The translations under genes and the position numbers were made by a program. DNA of 24,738 nt from JAWWPY01 sp964412845. Lineage in GTDB: Bacteria; Actinomycetota; Actinomycetes; Streptosporangiales; Streptosporangiaceae. The first letter of the stretch is position 1, and each line of letters opens with the position of its first letter. Positions 1 to 8,590 of this stretch are shown here, piece after piece. The notes under the pieces were generated by a model. It was not told the origin of the DNA. It saw only the letters and a program-made list of their open reading frames with translations, and searched no databases. The stretch is taken from the NCBI GenBank assembly GCA_964412845.1, contig CAYPQM010000101.1:1-24738 (forward strand). Direction: 5' to 3'.

Positions 1-861
1 CCCGAACAGCCCGGCCGTGCCGATGAGCATCGACAGGTAGGCGCCGCCCCGGTTACGGTCGAGCACCACCCGGGGCGGCAGCAACGGGTGCGCCGCCCGG
101 CCCTGCCACAGCGCGAACACCACCAGCAGCACCACACCAGTGGCCAGGAACCCGTAGGTGGACGGCGTCCGCCAGTTATGCGTGGCCGCGTTGGACAAGC
201 CGTAGACCACGCAGAACACCGCGCTGGAGACCAGCAGGGCGCCCGGGACATCGAGCCTGGGCTTCACCCGGGACAGCTGCCCCTTCAGCAGCAGCGCCCC
301 GCCGGTGAACGCCACCCCGGCGAAGATCAGGTTCACATACAGCGTCCAGCGCCAGGACAGGTACTCCGTCAGCGCGCCGCCGAGCAGCAGGCCCACCGCG
401 CCGCCCGCGGCGGCGATCGCCCCGTAGATGCCGAACGCCTTGCCACGGTCCTTTGGCTCGGTGAACGTGGTGGTCAGCAGCGACAGCGCCGACGGGACCA
501 GCAGCGCCGCGAATGCACCCTGGCAGGCCCGCGCGGCTATCAGCATGGCGAAGTTGACCGAGGCGCCGCCGACGGCCGAGACACCGGCGAAGCCGGCCAG
601 GCCGGTCAGGAACATCACCTTCCGGCCCAGCAGGTCGGCCAGCCTGCCACCGGGCAGCAGCAGGCTGCCGAACGCCAGGGTGTACGCGGTGACCACCCAC
701 TGCCGGTCGGCGGTGGTGAAGTGCAGTGCCCGCTGCGCGGACGGCAGCGCGATGTTCATCACCGTGAGGTCCAGGACCACCATCAGCTGCGCCAGGCCGA
801 TCACGCCCAGGATGAGCCAGCGCCGGTCCTGGGCACCGCTGGCGGGGGTGGCATCAGACAT
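1..861 (-). CDS. MFS drug-export transporter, DHA2 (EmrB/QacA) type, partial
   Basis: Integral membrane proton-coupled exporter of the 14-helix DHA2 family; the substrate cannot be told from sequence. The reading frame is open from the ATG at 861 to the window edge (287 codons), so only about the first half is present. Residues 12-32 form TM1 (WLILGVIGLAQLMVVLDLTV), with the family's D-x-T/V-x-x-N-x-A-L-P signature right after it (VLDLTVMNIALP). A second family motif, the loop with GGRLADLLGRK, lies near residue 75. More hydrophobic segments follow at regular spacing. The start is followed by a short hydrophilic stretch (MSDATPASGAQDRR), usual for this family. The upstream 50 bases hold no other gene. 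Nothing looks broken in the visible part. Family is certain; the drug or metabolite exported is unknown. Confidence 0.93.
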   Translation of the reverse strand, partial: MSDATPASGAQDRRWLILGVIGLAQLMVVLDLTVMNIALPSAQRALHFTTADRQWVVTAYTLAFGSLLLPGGRLADLLGRKVMFLTGLAGFAGVSAVGGASVNFAMLIAARACQGAFAALLVPSALSLLTTTFTEPKDRGKAFGIYGAIAAAGGAVGLLLGGALTEYLSWRWTLYVNLIFAGVAFTGGALLLKGQLSRVKPRLDVPGALLVSSAVFCVVYGLSNAATHNWRTPSTYGFLATGVVLLVVFALWQGRAAHPLLPPRVVLDRNRGGAYLSMLIGTAGLFG

Positions 862-911
862 GAGACTCACCACTTCTTCTCTGTTGTTACCGCACCCGTA
901 GGCTTGCCACC

Positions 912-1429
912 TCACAGGTGAACGGTCCTCACCGGATCCTGGTGATTCCCCGCGGGCCGCCTGCGACGGAGCCCGAACCGGTCACCCCTCCACCCCGGGT
1001 TGCAGCCCAGCGGCATGCCCGCGGGGACAGCGAGTGCCTGAGCTTCCTCGAATGAGGCCGAGAACAGGTAGGCGGTCGCCAGACTGCGGTAGGGCCGCCA
1101 TTTCTCGGCGATCGCCAGAACCTCTTCCTCCGCAGGCAGGTGATCGAGGCGGTAAACAGTGCGGACAGCCTTGCGAAGACCAAGGTCACCTGGCCGGACT
1201 ACGTCCTCACGGCCCAGCGCAATGACGAGGGCACCTTGCGCCGTCCACGGGCCTATCCCAGGGATCTCGGTCAGTACCGCGATTAGCTGATCTTCCGCGG
1301 GTCGAAATCCGGCCGGTCAGCCATGAGCCTGTCCAGCGCCGGGTCAGCTTTGCGCAGGCGACTCCTCGCCTCCTCCAGCCAGTCGGCGCCGCCGGCTCCG
1401 GCCTGGCCCGCGCGACTCGGCCTAACCAT
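912..1429 (-). pseudogene. DNA-3-methyladenine glycosylase (AlkA-like), internally deleted
   Basis: Remnant of a helix-hairpin-helix base-excision-repair glycosylase that removes alkylated purines. An ATG at 1429 sits behind AAGGAG and opens a frame with the family's N-terminal pattern (DWLEEARSRLRKADPALDRL, then RPDFDPR), but it stops at 1283-1285 after 48 codons. From about 1300 down to the stop at 912-914 another frame encodes the family's C-terminal half: the hairpin motif LTEIPGIGPWTAQG, the catalytic-Asp segment GDLGLRKA and the WRPYRSLATAYL ending. The central stretch normally found between them (roughly 80 residues by my recollection of the family) is missing and the halves are out of frame. 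The C-terminus also runs on about 40 residues past the usual end. A single functional product is very unlikely. Confidence 0.8.
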
Positions 1430-1730
1430 CCTTGCGGTCACTCCTTTCGCAGGCGGTCGGTGAGGACGATCTCGACCACATCTGCGACGGTGGCCTGACG
1501 ATCGTCGGCTGTCCCTGGCCGGAGGCGACGTTCACGGTGGAGTGCACGGCGGGCACGCCGAAGGCTTTGATCGTCCTGACCGTCGATACGGCGTTCTTGA
1601 CGAGTAGTTCCTGATCCATCGAGCGGACACTGGCCACCTGGGCTGGCTGATAGTCGATCAGAAGCAACGCCGCGTTCTGCGGGGTGATGAGATGATCTGC
1701 GAATGGGTCGCGGATGGGTGCACTGGTCAT
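1422..1730 (-). pseudogene. Isochorismatase-like cysteine hydrolase, truncated
   Basis: N-terminal third of a YcaC/isochorismatase-family hydrolase. From the ATG at 1730 the protein reads as the family (IRDPFADHLITPQNAALLLI, D26 in LLIDYQPAQ as the catalytic Asp, ELLVKNAVSTV, then VHSTVNVASGQGQPT) up to about residue 76. It then switches to unrelated residues and stops at 1422. The conserved lysine region and nucleophilic cysteine are absent, so it should be inactive. In a different frame, the sequence just after the break (about 1512 to 1438) reads ATVADVVEIVLTDRLRKE and ends in TGA; this looks like the true tail of another gene that once preceded the glycosylase. The join is therefore a deletion fusing two genes. 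An in-frame alternative start further upstream (1784) is less likely. Confidence 0.75.
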
Positions 1731-1780
1731 GTGACCATCACTTTCTCGGTCAGCTGATCGGGCTCCGAGGGTAGGGGTCC

Positions 1781-2029
1781 TCACAGTGAGCAGGCATCAC
1801 CGCTTTCCGGCGATCCCGGCTCCGAGGTGAGCTGGCGGACCTCGAGCAGGTCAAGGCCAAGCGCCTCGATCTCAGCCAGGACGCCATGGAGCGCCGGCCG
1901 GTCCAGGATGCCGGTCAAGACCGTCTCCGGGCCCTGCCGCTTCCATGCCATCGCCGGAAACGCGGAAAGCAACGTGGCACCGAGATGACCCTTGATCCTG
2001 ATCATGTACCTGGCCGATGCAGGGTCCAT
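1781..2029 (-). CDS. Small conserved actinobacterial protein of unknown function
   Basis: An 82-residue protein whose core (IRIKGHLGATLLSAFPAM, then ETVLTGILDRPALHGVLAEI and EALGLDLLEVRQL) I recognise as a widespread small actinobacterial protein; members are usually around 70-80 residues and have no assigned role. The alternation of beta-like and helix-like stretches suggests a small alpha/beta fold. I chose the ATG at 2029 because family similarity begins just after it; the frame is open further upstream to a TTG at 2215 and includes another ATG (MRAHLPAPD), so a longer protein is possible. No strong ribosome-binding site decides this. It is divergent from the LAL regulator. Function is not inferred. 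Confidence 0.62.
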   Translation of the reverse strand: MDPASARYMIRIKGHLGATLLSAFPAMAWKRQGPETVLTGILDRPALHGVLAEIEALGLDLLEVRQLTSEPGSPESGDACSL

Positions 2030-2198
2030 GCGGCCATAGTCCGGCGCAGGCAGGTGAGCCCGCATCGCCAGGATCTGGTGAGCGCCGAGGCAGAAATCCC
2101 CCGACGCGGACCAGTCAGGCGTTGCCTGAGAACGTAACCTGAGTAGATGCTGAGAGGCGGACGGCGGCAAGGCCAGCGCGCCGGGATCGGGTTCAGAC

Positions 2199-4862
2199 GT
2201 GGCGTTTAGGACCAACCCTCCGAAGCCAGCCCAGGCAGCTACGCGGCTGATTCAGCGCGGAGACCTTCTCGCGTCCCTGGACCGCGCGACGGCAGCGAAG
2301 GTAACGCTCATCTCGGCCCCCGCAGGCAGTGGCAAGACGTCGCTGCTGCGGGCCTGGGCAGATGGTCCGGGTCAGCCATATCGGCTGGTAGTCGTGCAGG
2401 TGCGACGCGATCAGCGGGACTCCCAGCAGTTCTGGCTTGCCGTCCTCAGCGCCATCCGGCAGGCCTCGGGCACGCCCGGCGAGGGCGAACAGCTGGCAGC
2501 GACACCCGACTTCAATGAAGCGGCCATCGGCGAGAGAGTTCTGTCGGAGGTCGCCGCGCATCGCGATCGCACCTTCCTGGTCATCGATGATCTGCACGAG
2601 CTGACCTCGCCGGAAGCGCTCACGCAGCTGACCCGGCTGCTGGAGAAGCTCCCCCCGCATGTGCACGCGGTCCTCGCAACGCGGCGTGATCTGCCCCTGC
2701 GGTTGCACAAGCTTCGTCTTGCCGGCGAGCTGGCCGAGATCCGCGCGGCAGACTTGCGTTTCACTGAGCGTGAGACCCACCAGTTCCTGGAGACTTCAGG
2801 CATCGCGCTGTCGGGGGCCGGGGTCGCCAAGCTGCACCAGCGCACGGAAGGCTGGGCTGCCGGCCTGCGGCTCGCGGCGATCTCACTGGCGAGCAGCCCA
2901 GACCCGGAAAGATTTGTTGCGGAATTCTCCGGCAGCAGCCGGACAGTGGCCGAGTACTTGCTCGCCGAGATGCTGGAGTGCCAGCCGGCCGAAGTCCAGC
3001 AGCTGCTTTTGCGCACTTCCCTGCTAGACCGGGTCAACGGCGAGCTGGCGGATCTACTGACTGGTCACCCTGGCTCCGAACGGATCCTGCTCGACCTCGA
3101 AGACGCCAACGCGTTCGTCGTATCGCTCGACCCGGCCCGAACCTGGTTCCGGTATCACCACCTGTTCGCTGACCTGCTCCGGCTTGAGCTGCGCCGGAGG
3201 CTGCCCGAAGAACTGCCGGCCCTGCATCGGCTGGCCGCGAAGCGGCTGATCGGGCACGGCGAGATCGTTGACGCCATCCGGCATACTCAGGCCGCGGGTG
3301 ACTGGTCCGACGCGGCGCGACTGCTGGCCGACCATTCGTTCGGCCTGACGCTTGACGGACAAGCGCAGACCATCGAGTCCCTGTTGCGCGCGTTCCCGCC
3401 AGGTGCCGTTACCGAGGGCCCGGATATCCCTCTCGCGCGCGCAACCAGCGAACTTGCGCTGGGGCATCTCGACGAGGGTGCCGCCCATCTGACCGTGGCG
3501 GAAACCGCGATCACATCGATGCCGCCAGACCGCAAGCACCGCCTCGAAGTGGCGATCGCAGCACTGAAACTGTCGCTCGCGCGCAAGCGCGGCCACCTCG
3601 CGGGGGTAGTCGAGCAGGTCAGATTCCTTGCCTCACCGATAACCGGGCAGTCTGACGAGGACATCGCGCTCGACAGCGACCTGCGCGCGGTAGCGCTCAT
3701 GAATCTCGGAACCGTCGAAGCATGGTCGCTGGGAAACCAGGACAGCCAGCGGCATCTGCAAGAAGGCGCCGACCTTGCGCGGAAGATCGGACGTCCTTAC
3801 CTCGAAGTGGCATGCCTGGCTGAGCTCGCCTTCGCATCGAAGATCGAGCCCTTCGCAACTACCCGGCAGCGGTGCCGAGAGGCGATAGTCCTCGCCGAGC
3901 AACATGGCTGGGGCGCTGAGCCAGTCATCTCGCCGGCGCTCCTGAACCTCGCAGGCGCTCTCATCTGGGTTGGTGAATTCGACGAGGGCAATCGCTGGCT
4001 GCAGCGCACCGCTCGCGCCCTGGAGACAGACACCGGGCCGCGCATCAGGCTGCTGCTGCACATGGCCACCGGCATGCTCTTGTCCGGCCGCCGCAGGCAG
4101 CGCGAGGCACTTGCCGAATACAGGGCGGCCGAGCACCTGCAGGCGCAGCTGCAAGGCTCACACGCACTGATGCGTCAGCTGACCAGCTGGAGGCTGGCCA
4201 CCCAAGCTCGGCTCGGGCAGCTCAGCGAGGCCAAAGCCTCGCTGGCAGCACTCGATGCGGAACTGGCAGGCTCCGGCGAGATCGGTAATGCCCGCGCGGC
4301 CATCTGCCTCGCGGCGGGCAACCCGGCCGCCGCTCTCGCCGCGGTCCAAGATGTCCTGAACGGGAAAGCTCCGTCCATCGGCTACGTGTCAGTCGTTGAG
4401 GCAAACCTCTTGGCCGCGCTCGCGCACCGCGAACTCGGCGACCTGCACGCTGCCACCGCGGCCGCCGAGTGCGCACTAGCCCTAGCGGAGGCGGACCGGC
4501 TCGTCCTGCCGTTCGCGATGACGGGCTCACTCGAGCTACTCGAGGCCATACGGCGGCATGAGACGGCTCACGCAGCCCTGCTGGCCGACATCCTCGACGT
4601 CATGCGCGGATCATCCATATCGCCGGGCAATGAGTCTTCGCTGGCAGAGATGGAGCAGCTCAGTCCGAGCGAGCTGCGGGTGCTGCGGTATCTCCCGACG
4701 AACCTGTCCCGGCCGGAGATCGCCAGCGAGCTATCAGTCTCGGTGAACACCGTCAACACCCACATCCGCAACATCTACGCCAAGCTCCAGGCTCAGGATC
4801 GTTCCTCGGCGGTGCAGCGCGCGCGAGAGATGCGGCTGCTCTCGGCCAGCCTGAACAGCTAA
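2199..4862 (+). CDS. LAL-family (MalT-like) LuxR transcriptional activator
   Basis: Large ATP-binding regulator of the LuxR family, 887 residues, in the usual size range. Order of parts: a STAND-type NTPase with Walker A SAPAGSGKTSLL at residues 39-50, Walker B TFLVIDDLHEL at about 125-135 and the LATRRDLPL segment typical of MalT relatives at about 159-167; a winged-helix region with RYHHLFADLLR; a long alpha-helical TPR-like sensor section from about 400 to 800; and a C-terminal LuxR helix-turn-helix (LSPSELRVLRYL, then EIASELSVSVNTVNTHIRNI). It is a cytoplasmic DNA-binding protein activated by an unknown inducer. The GTG at 2199 is the first plausible start. An aldo/keto reductase follows 120 bases downstream on the same strand and is a candidate target. 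The gene appears intact. Confidence 0.93.
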   Translation: MAFRTNPPKPAQAATRLIQRGDLLASLDRATAAKVTLISAPAGSGKTSLLRAWADGPGQPYRLVVVQVRRDQRDSQQFWLAVLSAIRQASGTPGEGEQLAATPDFNEAAIGERVLSEVAAHRDRTFLVIDDLHELTSPEALTQLTRLLEKLPPHVHAVLATRRDLPLRLHKLRLAGELAEIRAADLRFTERETHQFLETSGIALSGAGVAKLHQRTEGWAAGLRLAAISLASSPDPERFVAEFSGSSRTVAEYLLAEMLECQPAEVQQLLLRTSLLDRVNGELADLLTGHPGSERILLDLEDANAFVVSLDPARTWFRYHHLFADLLRLELRRRLPEELPALHRLAAKRLIGHGEIVDAIRHTQAAGDWSDAARLLADHSFGLTLDGQAQTIESLLRAFPPGAVTEGPDIPLARATSELALGHLDEGAAHLTVAETAITSMPPDRKHRLEVAIAALKLSLARKRGHLAGVVEQVRFLASPITGQSDEDIALDSDLRAVALMNLGTVEAWSLGNQDSQRHLQEGADLARKIGRPYLEVACLAELAFASKIEPFATTRQRCREAIVLAEQHGWGAEPVISPALLNLAGALIWVGEFDEGNRWLQRTARALETDTGPRIRLLLHMATGMLLSGRRRQREALAEYRAAEHLQAQLQGSHALMRQLTSWRLATQARLGQLSEAKASLAALDAELAGSGEIGNARAAICLAAGNPAAALAAVQDVLNGKAPSIGYVSVVEANLLAALAHRELGDLHAATAAAECALALAEADRLVLPFAMTGSLELLEAIRRHETAHAALLADILDVMRGSSISPGNESSLAEMEQLSPSELRVLRYLPTNLSRPEIASELSVSVNTVNTHIRNIYAKLQAQDRSSAVQRAREMRLLSASLNS

Positions 4863-4982
4863 AACGCTAGCCGGACATCGGCGAGCGGCCAGCCCCTGCT
4901 GAAGCACAATCACCAGAACTAGGTGACAGTCGCTCACCCGGCTGCTGCCTAACGTTGGCCAAAGCGATTCCCACGGGAGGCG

Positions 4983-5858
4983 ATGACGCCAATGACCAGT
5001 CACGGGCAGCGCTATCGGCTGGGGCCGGTAACCGTGTCACGCATCGGCTTCGGCGCCATGCAGCTGCCAGGTCCGGGGGTATTCGGGCCGCCGCGAGACC
5101 GCGGCCAGGCGATTGCGGTTCTGCGCCGCGCCGCGGAACTCGGTGTCGATCACATCGATACCGCCCAATTCTACGGTCCGGATGTCGCGAATGAACTCAT
5201 CAAGGCAGCGCTGTATCCGTACCCGGAGGGACTGGCGCTGGTCAGCAAGGTTGGCGCGCGACGGGACCCGTCCGGCCGAGTGCTGCGCTTCGATTCGCCG
5301 ACGCAGCTCACACAGGGAATCGAGGACAACCTGCAAAGCCTGGCCGTCGACCACCTTGCCGCCGTCAATCTGCGCGTCATGGACGATGCCAGGCCCGGCC
5401 AGCGATTCGATGACCAGCTCACCGCGATGGTGAAAGCGCGCGACAACGGCCTGATCGACGGCATCGGCCTCAGCAACATCACTCGTGAGCACCTGGTGCA
5501 CGCGCTGGCGATCACCGACATCGCATGCGTGCAGAATCCCATGAACCTGGCAGACCGGCACTCCCTGCCCGTGCTGGAGGAGTGCGAGGCACGGGGCATT
5601 GCCTTCGTGCCGTTCTTCCCGCTTGGCTCGGCCTTCGCCCGCGGTAACCAGGTCCTGCGCAGCCCCCAGGTCGCGAGCATCGCAGCTCGCCTCGGCCGCA
5701 CTCCGGCTCAGATAGCCCTGGCGTGGCTGCTGAGCTTCCGGCCCAACATCCTGCTGATCCCCGGTACGTCATCAGTGCGCCACCTCGAGGAAAACATGGC
5801 CGTCCGGGACATCGAGCTCGACGCAGCAGCACGCGAGGCCCTGGCCTCCGCGGGTTAG
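4983..5858 (+). CDS. Aldo/keto reductase family oxidoreductase
   Basis: NAD(P)H-dependent reductase with a TIM-barrel fold, 291 residues. The N-terminal LGPVTVSRIGFGAMQLPG is typical. Visible active-site positions are D59 (DHIDTAQFYG), Y64 and K89 (LVSKVG). The position where most members have the catalytic His (LHWPD-like) reads VNLRVMDD, with Asn/Arg instead; the related branch I recall also has this, so it need not mean inactivity. The nucleotide-binding C-terminal segment IPGTSSVRHLEENM is present. GGGAGG at 4975-4980 is only two bases from the ATG at 4983 but eleven from an in-frame ATG at 4992, so 4992 may be the true start. The gene lies 120 bases after the LAL regulator in the same direction and may be controlled by it. 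Substrate unknown. Confidence 0.92.
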   Translation: MTPMTSHGQRYRLGPVTVSRIGFGAMQLPGPGVFGPPRDRGQAIAVLRRAAELGVDHIDTAQFYGPDVANELIKAALYPYPEGLALVSKVGARRDPSGRVLRFDSPTQLTQGIEDNLQSLAVDHLAAVNLRVMDDARPGQRFDDQLTAMVKARDNGLIDGIGLSNITREHLVHALAITDIACVQNPMNLADRHSLPVLEECEARGIAFVPFFPLGSAFARGNQVLRSPQVASIAARLGRTPAQIALAWLLSFRPNILLIPGTSSVRHLEENMAVRDIELDAAAREALASAG

Positions 5859-5906
5859 CACGGCCCGTCATCCCCTCAGCCAGCGTGTCCCGGGACCGGC
5901 TGGCCG

Positions 5907-6242
5907 GCGGCAGCGACCGTCGAGATGGTTCACGCTGCGGGCGGCAAGATGGTGTCGCTGCATCCGGGCCGTCTCAACGATCCGACCGAATGCGAGACTC
6001 GTCGAGCTGGCGGTGAGTACGGCCGGATCGACGTGGTGTACAACCGCGCCGCCAGATCCCACTTCGACTGGCTCGAAGACTTCACCGACGAGGAGCGAGA
6101 CGCCGCCCGCCGGGACGAGGTCGACCTGGTGTCGTACCTCACCCGCGCGGCATGGCCCCATCTGAAGGCCAGCCGCGGCGTGGTCGTGAACATGGCCTCT
6201 CTGAACGGATCCCTCAGCTTCAAGAAATCCTCCCGTCGCTAG
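5907..6242 (+). pseudogene. Short-chain dehydrogenase/reductase, both ends missing
   Basis: A fragment of an SDR-family NAD(P)-dependent oxidoreductase. The frame around the ATG at 5925 reads as the middle of such an enzyme: ATVEMVHAAGGKMVSLHP, GRIDVVYNRAARSHFDWLED (the NNAA motif altered to NRAA), DLVSYLTRAAWPHL and VVVNMASLNGSLSF, which carries the position of the active-site-serine strand. The N-terminal Rossmann glycine motif (TGxxxGIG) is absent upstream, and the frame stops at 6240-6242, right after the NMAS segment, before the catalytic YxxxK motif. It therefore cannot bind cofactor or catalyse in the normal way. It lies between the aldo/keto reductase and the convergent alpha/beta hydrolase and is one of several deletion remnants in the region. 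Confidence 0.78.
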
Positions 6243-6247
6243 CCCGG

Positions 6248-7072
6248 TCAGGCCTTGATGAATTCGAGCAGGTCGGCGTTGATGGTCTCCGCCTGGGTGG
6301 TGGGCATGCCGTGCGGGAAGCCGCGGTAGGTCTTGAGTGTCCCGTTCTTCACGAGCTTCGCGGACAGCGGCCCGGAGTCGGCGTAGGGCACGACCTGGTC
6401 GTCGTCGCCGTGCATGACCAGGACGGGCACCGTGATCTTCTTCAGGTCCTCGGTGAAATCGGTCTGGGAGAAGGCCACGATGCCGTCGTAGTGCGCCTTC
6501 GCCCCGCCCATCATTCCCTGCCGCCACCAGTTCTCGATGATGGCTTCCGAGGCTTCCACGCCCGGGCGGTTGAAGCCGTAGAACGGGCCCGCCGACAGGT
6601 CGCGGTAGAACTGCGAGCGGTGTTTTGCGACCTGGTCCTGGAACCCGTCGAAGACGCTCTTAGGCAGGCCGCCGGGGTTGGCCTCGGTCTGCACCATCAG
6701 TGGCGGCACCGAACTGATCAGCACCGCCTTCGCCACCCGGCTCTCACCGTGCCTGGCGATGTAGCGCACGACCTCGCCGCCCCCGGTCGAGTGCCCGACA
6801 TGAACCGCGTCGTGCAGGTCAAGGTGCGCGGTTACCGTGGCCAGGTCATCGGCGTAGTGGTCCATGTCGTGGCCGTCGGCGACCTGCGCGGAGCGTCCGT
6901 GGCCGCGCCGGTCATGGGCGATGACACGATAACCGTGCAGCAGGAAGAACATCATCTGGGTGTCCCAGTCGTCGCTGGACAGCGGCCAGCCGTGACTGAA
7001 GACGATCGGCTGCCCCGATCCCCACTCCTTGTAGAAGATTTCCGTGCCGTCCGCGGTAGTGATCGTGGGCAT
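6248..7072 (-). CDS. Alpha/beta hydrolase, non-heme chloroperoxidase/esterase type
   Basis: A 274-residue cytoplasmic alpha/beta hydrolase. Similarity to cofactor-free haloperoxidases and esterases is clear: FSHGWPLSSDDWD (oxyanion region, residues 25-37), YRVIAHDRRGHGRS (48-61), nucleophile S95 in GHSTGG, catalytic Asp D225 in MHGDDDQVVPY and catalytic His H254 in GFPHGMPTT. All triad residues are present, so the gene looks functional. AGGAGG at 7079-7084 (minus-strand reading) is six bases ahead of the ATG at 7072 and fixes the start; the frame is open much further upstream, but that extension has no family similarity. It converges on the SDR remnant and follows the ECF sigma gene on the same strand after a 259-base gap. 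Natural substrate unknown. Confidence 0.94.
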   Translation of the reverse strand: MPTITTADGTEIFYKEWGSGQPIVFSHGWPLSSDDWDTQMMFFLLHGYRVIAHDRRGHGRSAQVADGHDMDHYADDLATVTAHLDLHDAVHVGHSTGGGEVVRYIARHGESRVAKAVLISSVPPLMVQTEANPGGLPKSVFDGFQDQVAKHRSQFYRDLSAGPFYGFNRPGVEASEAIIENWWRQGMMGGAKAHYDGIVAFSQTDFTEDLKKITVPVLVMHGDDDQVVPYADSGPLSAKLVKNGTLKTYRGFPHGMPTTQAETINADLLEFIKA

Positions 7073-7331
7073 TCTGAGCCTCCTGTGAAATCGGGTTGCG
7101 TGTCGTTCTCGGAACTGTTTCGAGAAGATGTGCTTGGCTGAACGTTGGGTATGCCCATCATCCCGCGCGGAGACAACGACACGGTATAACCCCGCAGCAT
7201 GGCTTTCCTTCAGATAATTTGTTTGCGGTGTTTCCGCTCGAAGTACAGCGCTGCCCCTCGTTACGTACCAGGAGCCACCGCCTATTTGGCTATCGACAGC
7301 TCCTATCGCACCACGATTGGCAGGCGGCTGT
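7073..7331. other. Intergenic gap with a possible acetoacetate decarboxylase 5' stub
   Basis: Between the hydrolase start and the sigma-factor stop there is no complete gene. On the minus strand an ATG at 7200 has GAAGGAAAG just upstream and begins MLRGYTVSLSPRG, which resembles the first residues of acetoacetate decarboxylase-family proteins. The similarity is lost after about 15 residues. This would be another gene stub, but the match is short and may be chance. The rest presumably holds the hydrolase promoter. Confidence 0.25.
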
Positions 7332-8579
7332 TCAGCCGGGCGTGGTGTACTCCTCGGCGCGTGACGAGAGGTAGGCGATCTCGGCGGGTGTCTGGGCGAG
7401 TTCGCTGGCCCGCCGGTAGGCCTCTGCGGCGGCGGCGTGACGTCCGAGTCTCGCGAGTGTGTGGCCGCGGGCGGCGTGCCAATGGTGCTGGCGGGCCAGG
7501 CCGGGTTCGTCGGAGAGGGCTTCAAGGTGGGCGAGGCCGGCCTGCGGGCCCTCATGCCAGGAGATCGCGATGGCTCGGTTGAGGGCGACGACGGGGGTCG
7601 GGGTCAATGCGAACAGCTCGTCGTAGAGCAGGCGCACTTGGCGCCAGTCGGTCTCCTGAGCAGATGGCGCCTCGTCGTGCAAGGCGGCGATTGCGGCCTG
7701 GACGGACCAGCTGTTGGGTGGGTGGTGGCGTAGGGCCTGTGTTGTCAGCCTGGCGCCCTCGTCGATCATCGAGGTATCCCAGAGGCCGCGGTCCTGGTCT
7801 TCCAGCGAGACGGCGAAGCCATGGCCGTCGACCCTGGCCTGACGTCTGGCGTCAGTGAGCAGCATGAGCGCGAGCAGGCCAGTGACACGGGGCTCGCCGG
7901 GCATCAGCCGGTGGAGGATACGGGCGAGCCGGATGGCCTCGTCCACCAGATCGCATCGGACCAGATCGTGGTGGCCCGTGGCCGCGTAGCCCTCGGTGAA
8001 GATGAGGTAGACGACGTGCAGAACCAGGCCCAGACGGCCTTCGAGCTCGTCCGGGCCGGGCACGCGGAAGGGGATGCGGCTCTGCTGGATCTTGCGCTTG
8101 CCGCGGGTGAGGCGCTGGGCCATGGTCGCCGGCGGGACGAGGAAGGCCTGTGCGATCTCAGCGGTGCTGAGGTCCGCGATGTAGCGCAGGGTGAGTCCGG
8201 TCTGCGTGTCCAGGTCGAGAGCAGGGTGACAGCACGCGAACATGAGCTGCAGCCGGTCGTCGGGGATGTGCTTGTGCTCTGGGACCGGCTCTGTGCGGCG
8301 CGCCGGATCGGCATCGGCGTGCAGAGTGGCGAGCTTCGTGGCCAACGTGGCGTCCCGCCGGATCCGGTCGAGGGCCTTGCGCCGGGCCGTGGTCGCCAGC
8401 CAGGCCAGCGGCTCGCGCGGGACCCCGGAGCGTGGCCAGGTCTCTACCGCGGCCAGAAGGGCTTCAGCGGTAACCTCCTCGGCGAGATCGAGGTCGCCGA
8501 ATCGGGCCGCAAGCAGGGCCAGCAGACGGCCGCGCTCCTCTCGAAACACTGCCTCGATTGGTTCGCCTGCCGGCCCCAT
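7332..8579 (-). CDS. ECF42-type RNA polymerase sigma factor with TPR-like C-terminus
   Basis: Extracytoplasmic-function sigma factor, 415 residues, much longer than a basic ECF factor because of a C-terminal extension. Region 2 lies at about residues 10-78 (LDLAEEVTAEALLAAVETWP, then PLAWLATTARRKALDRIRRD). Region 4 lies at about 125-165 (TLRYIADLSTAEIAQAF, then MAQRLTRGKRKI). The remainder is the helical DUF6596/TPR-like extension of the ECF42 group (HHPPNSWSVQAAIAALHDEA and VVALNRAIAISWHEG). Such factors are not paired with anti-sigma factors; the C-terminal part is thought to regulate them. The ATG at 8579 comes eleven bases after the stop of the YCII gene, with AAGG between, so the two are co-transcribed. 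The frame is open upstream to 8645, but that would overlap the YCII gene. Confidence 0.93.
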   Translation of the reverse strand: MGPAGEPIEAVFREERGRLLALLAARFGDLDLAEEVTAEALLAAVETWPRSGVPREPLAWLATTARRKALDRIRRDATLATKLATLHADADPARRTEPVPEHKHIPDDRLQLMFACCHPALDLDTQTGLTLRYIADLSTAEIAQAFLVPPATMAQRLTRGKRKIQQSRIPFRVPGPDELEGRLGLVLHVVYLIFTEGYAATGHHDLVRCDLVDEAIRLARILHRLMPGEPRVTGLLALMLLTDARRQARVDGHGFAVSLEDQDRGLWDTSMIDEGARLTTQALRHHPPNSWSVQAAIAALHDEAPSAQETDWRQVRLLYDELFALTPTPVVALNRAIAISWHEGPQAGLAHLEALSDEPGLARQHHWHAARGHTLARLGRHAAAAEAYRRASELAQTPAEIAYLSSRAEEYTTPG

Positions 8580-8590
8580 CGCCTTGGTCC

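Noticed and set aside
88..921. Long plus-strand open frames opposite the MFS transporter
   Set aside because: They are antisense shadows typical of G/C-rich DNA; the minus strand gives a clear transporter with family motifs.
2193..4154. Several minus-strand frames of 170-210 codons opposite the LAL regulator
   Set aside because: No family similarity, and Arg/Ser/Pro-rich composition; the plus strand holds a complete conserved protein.
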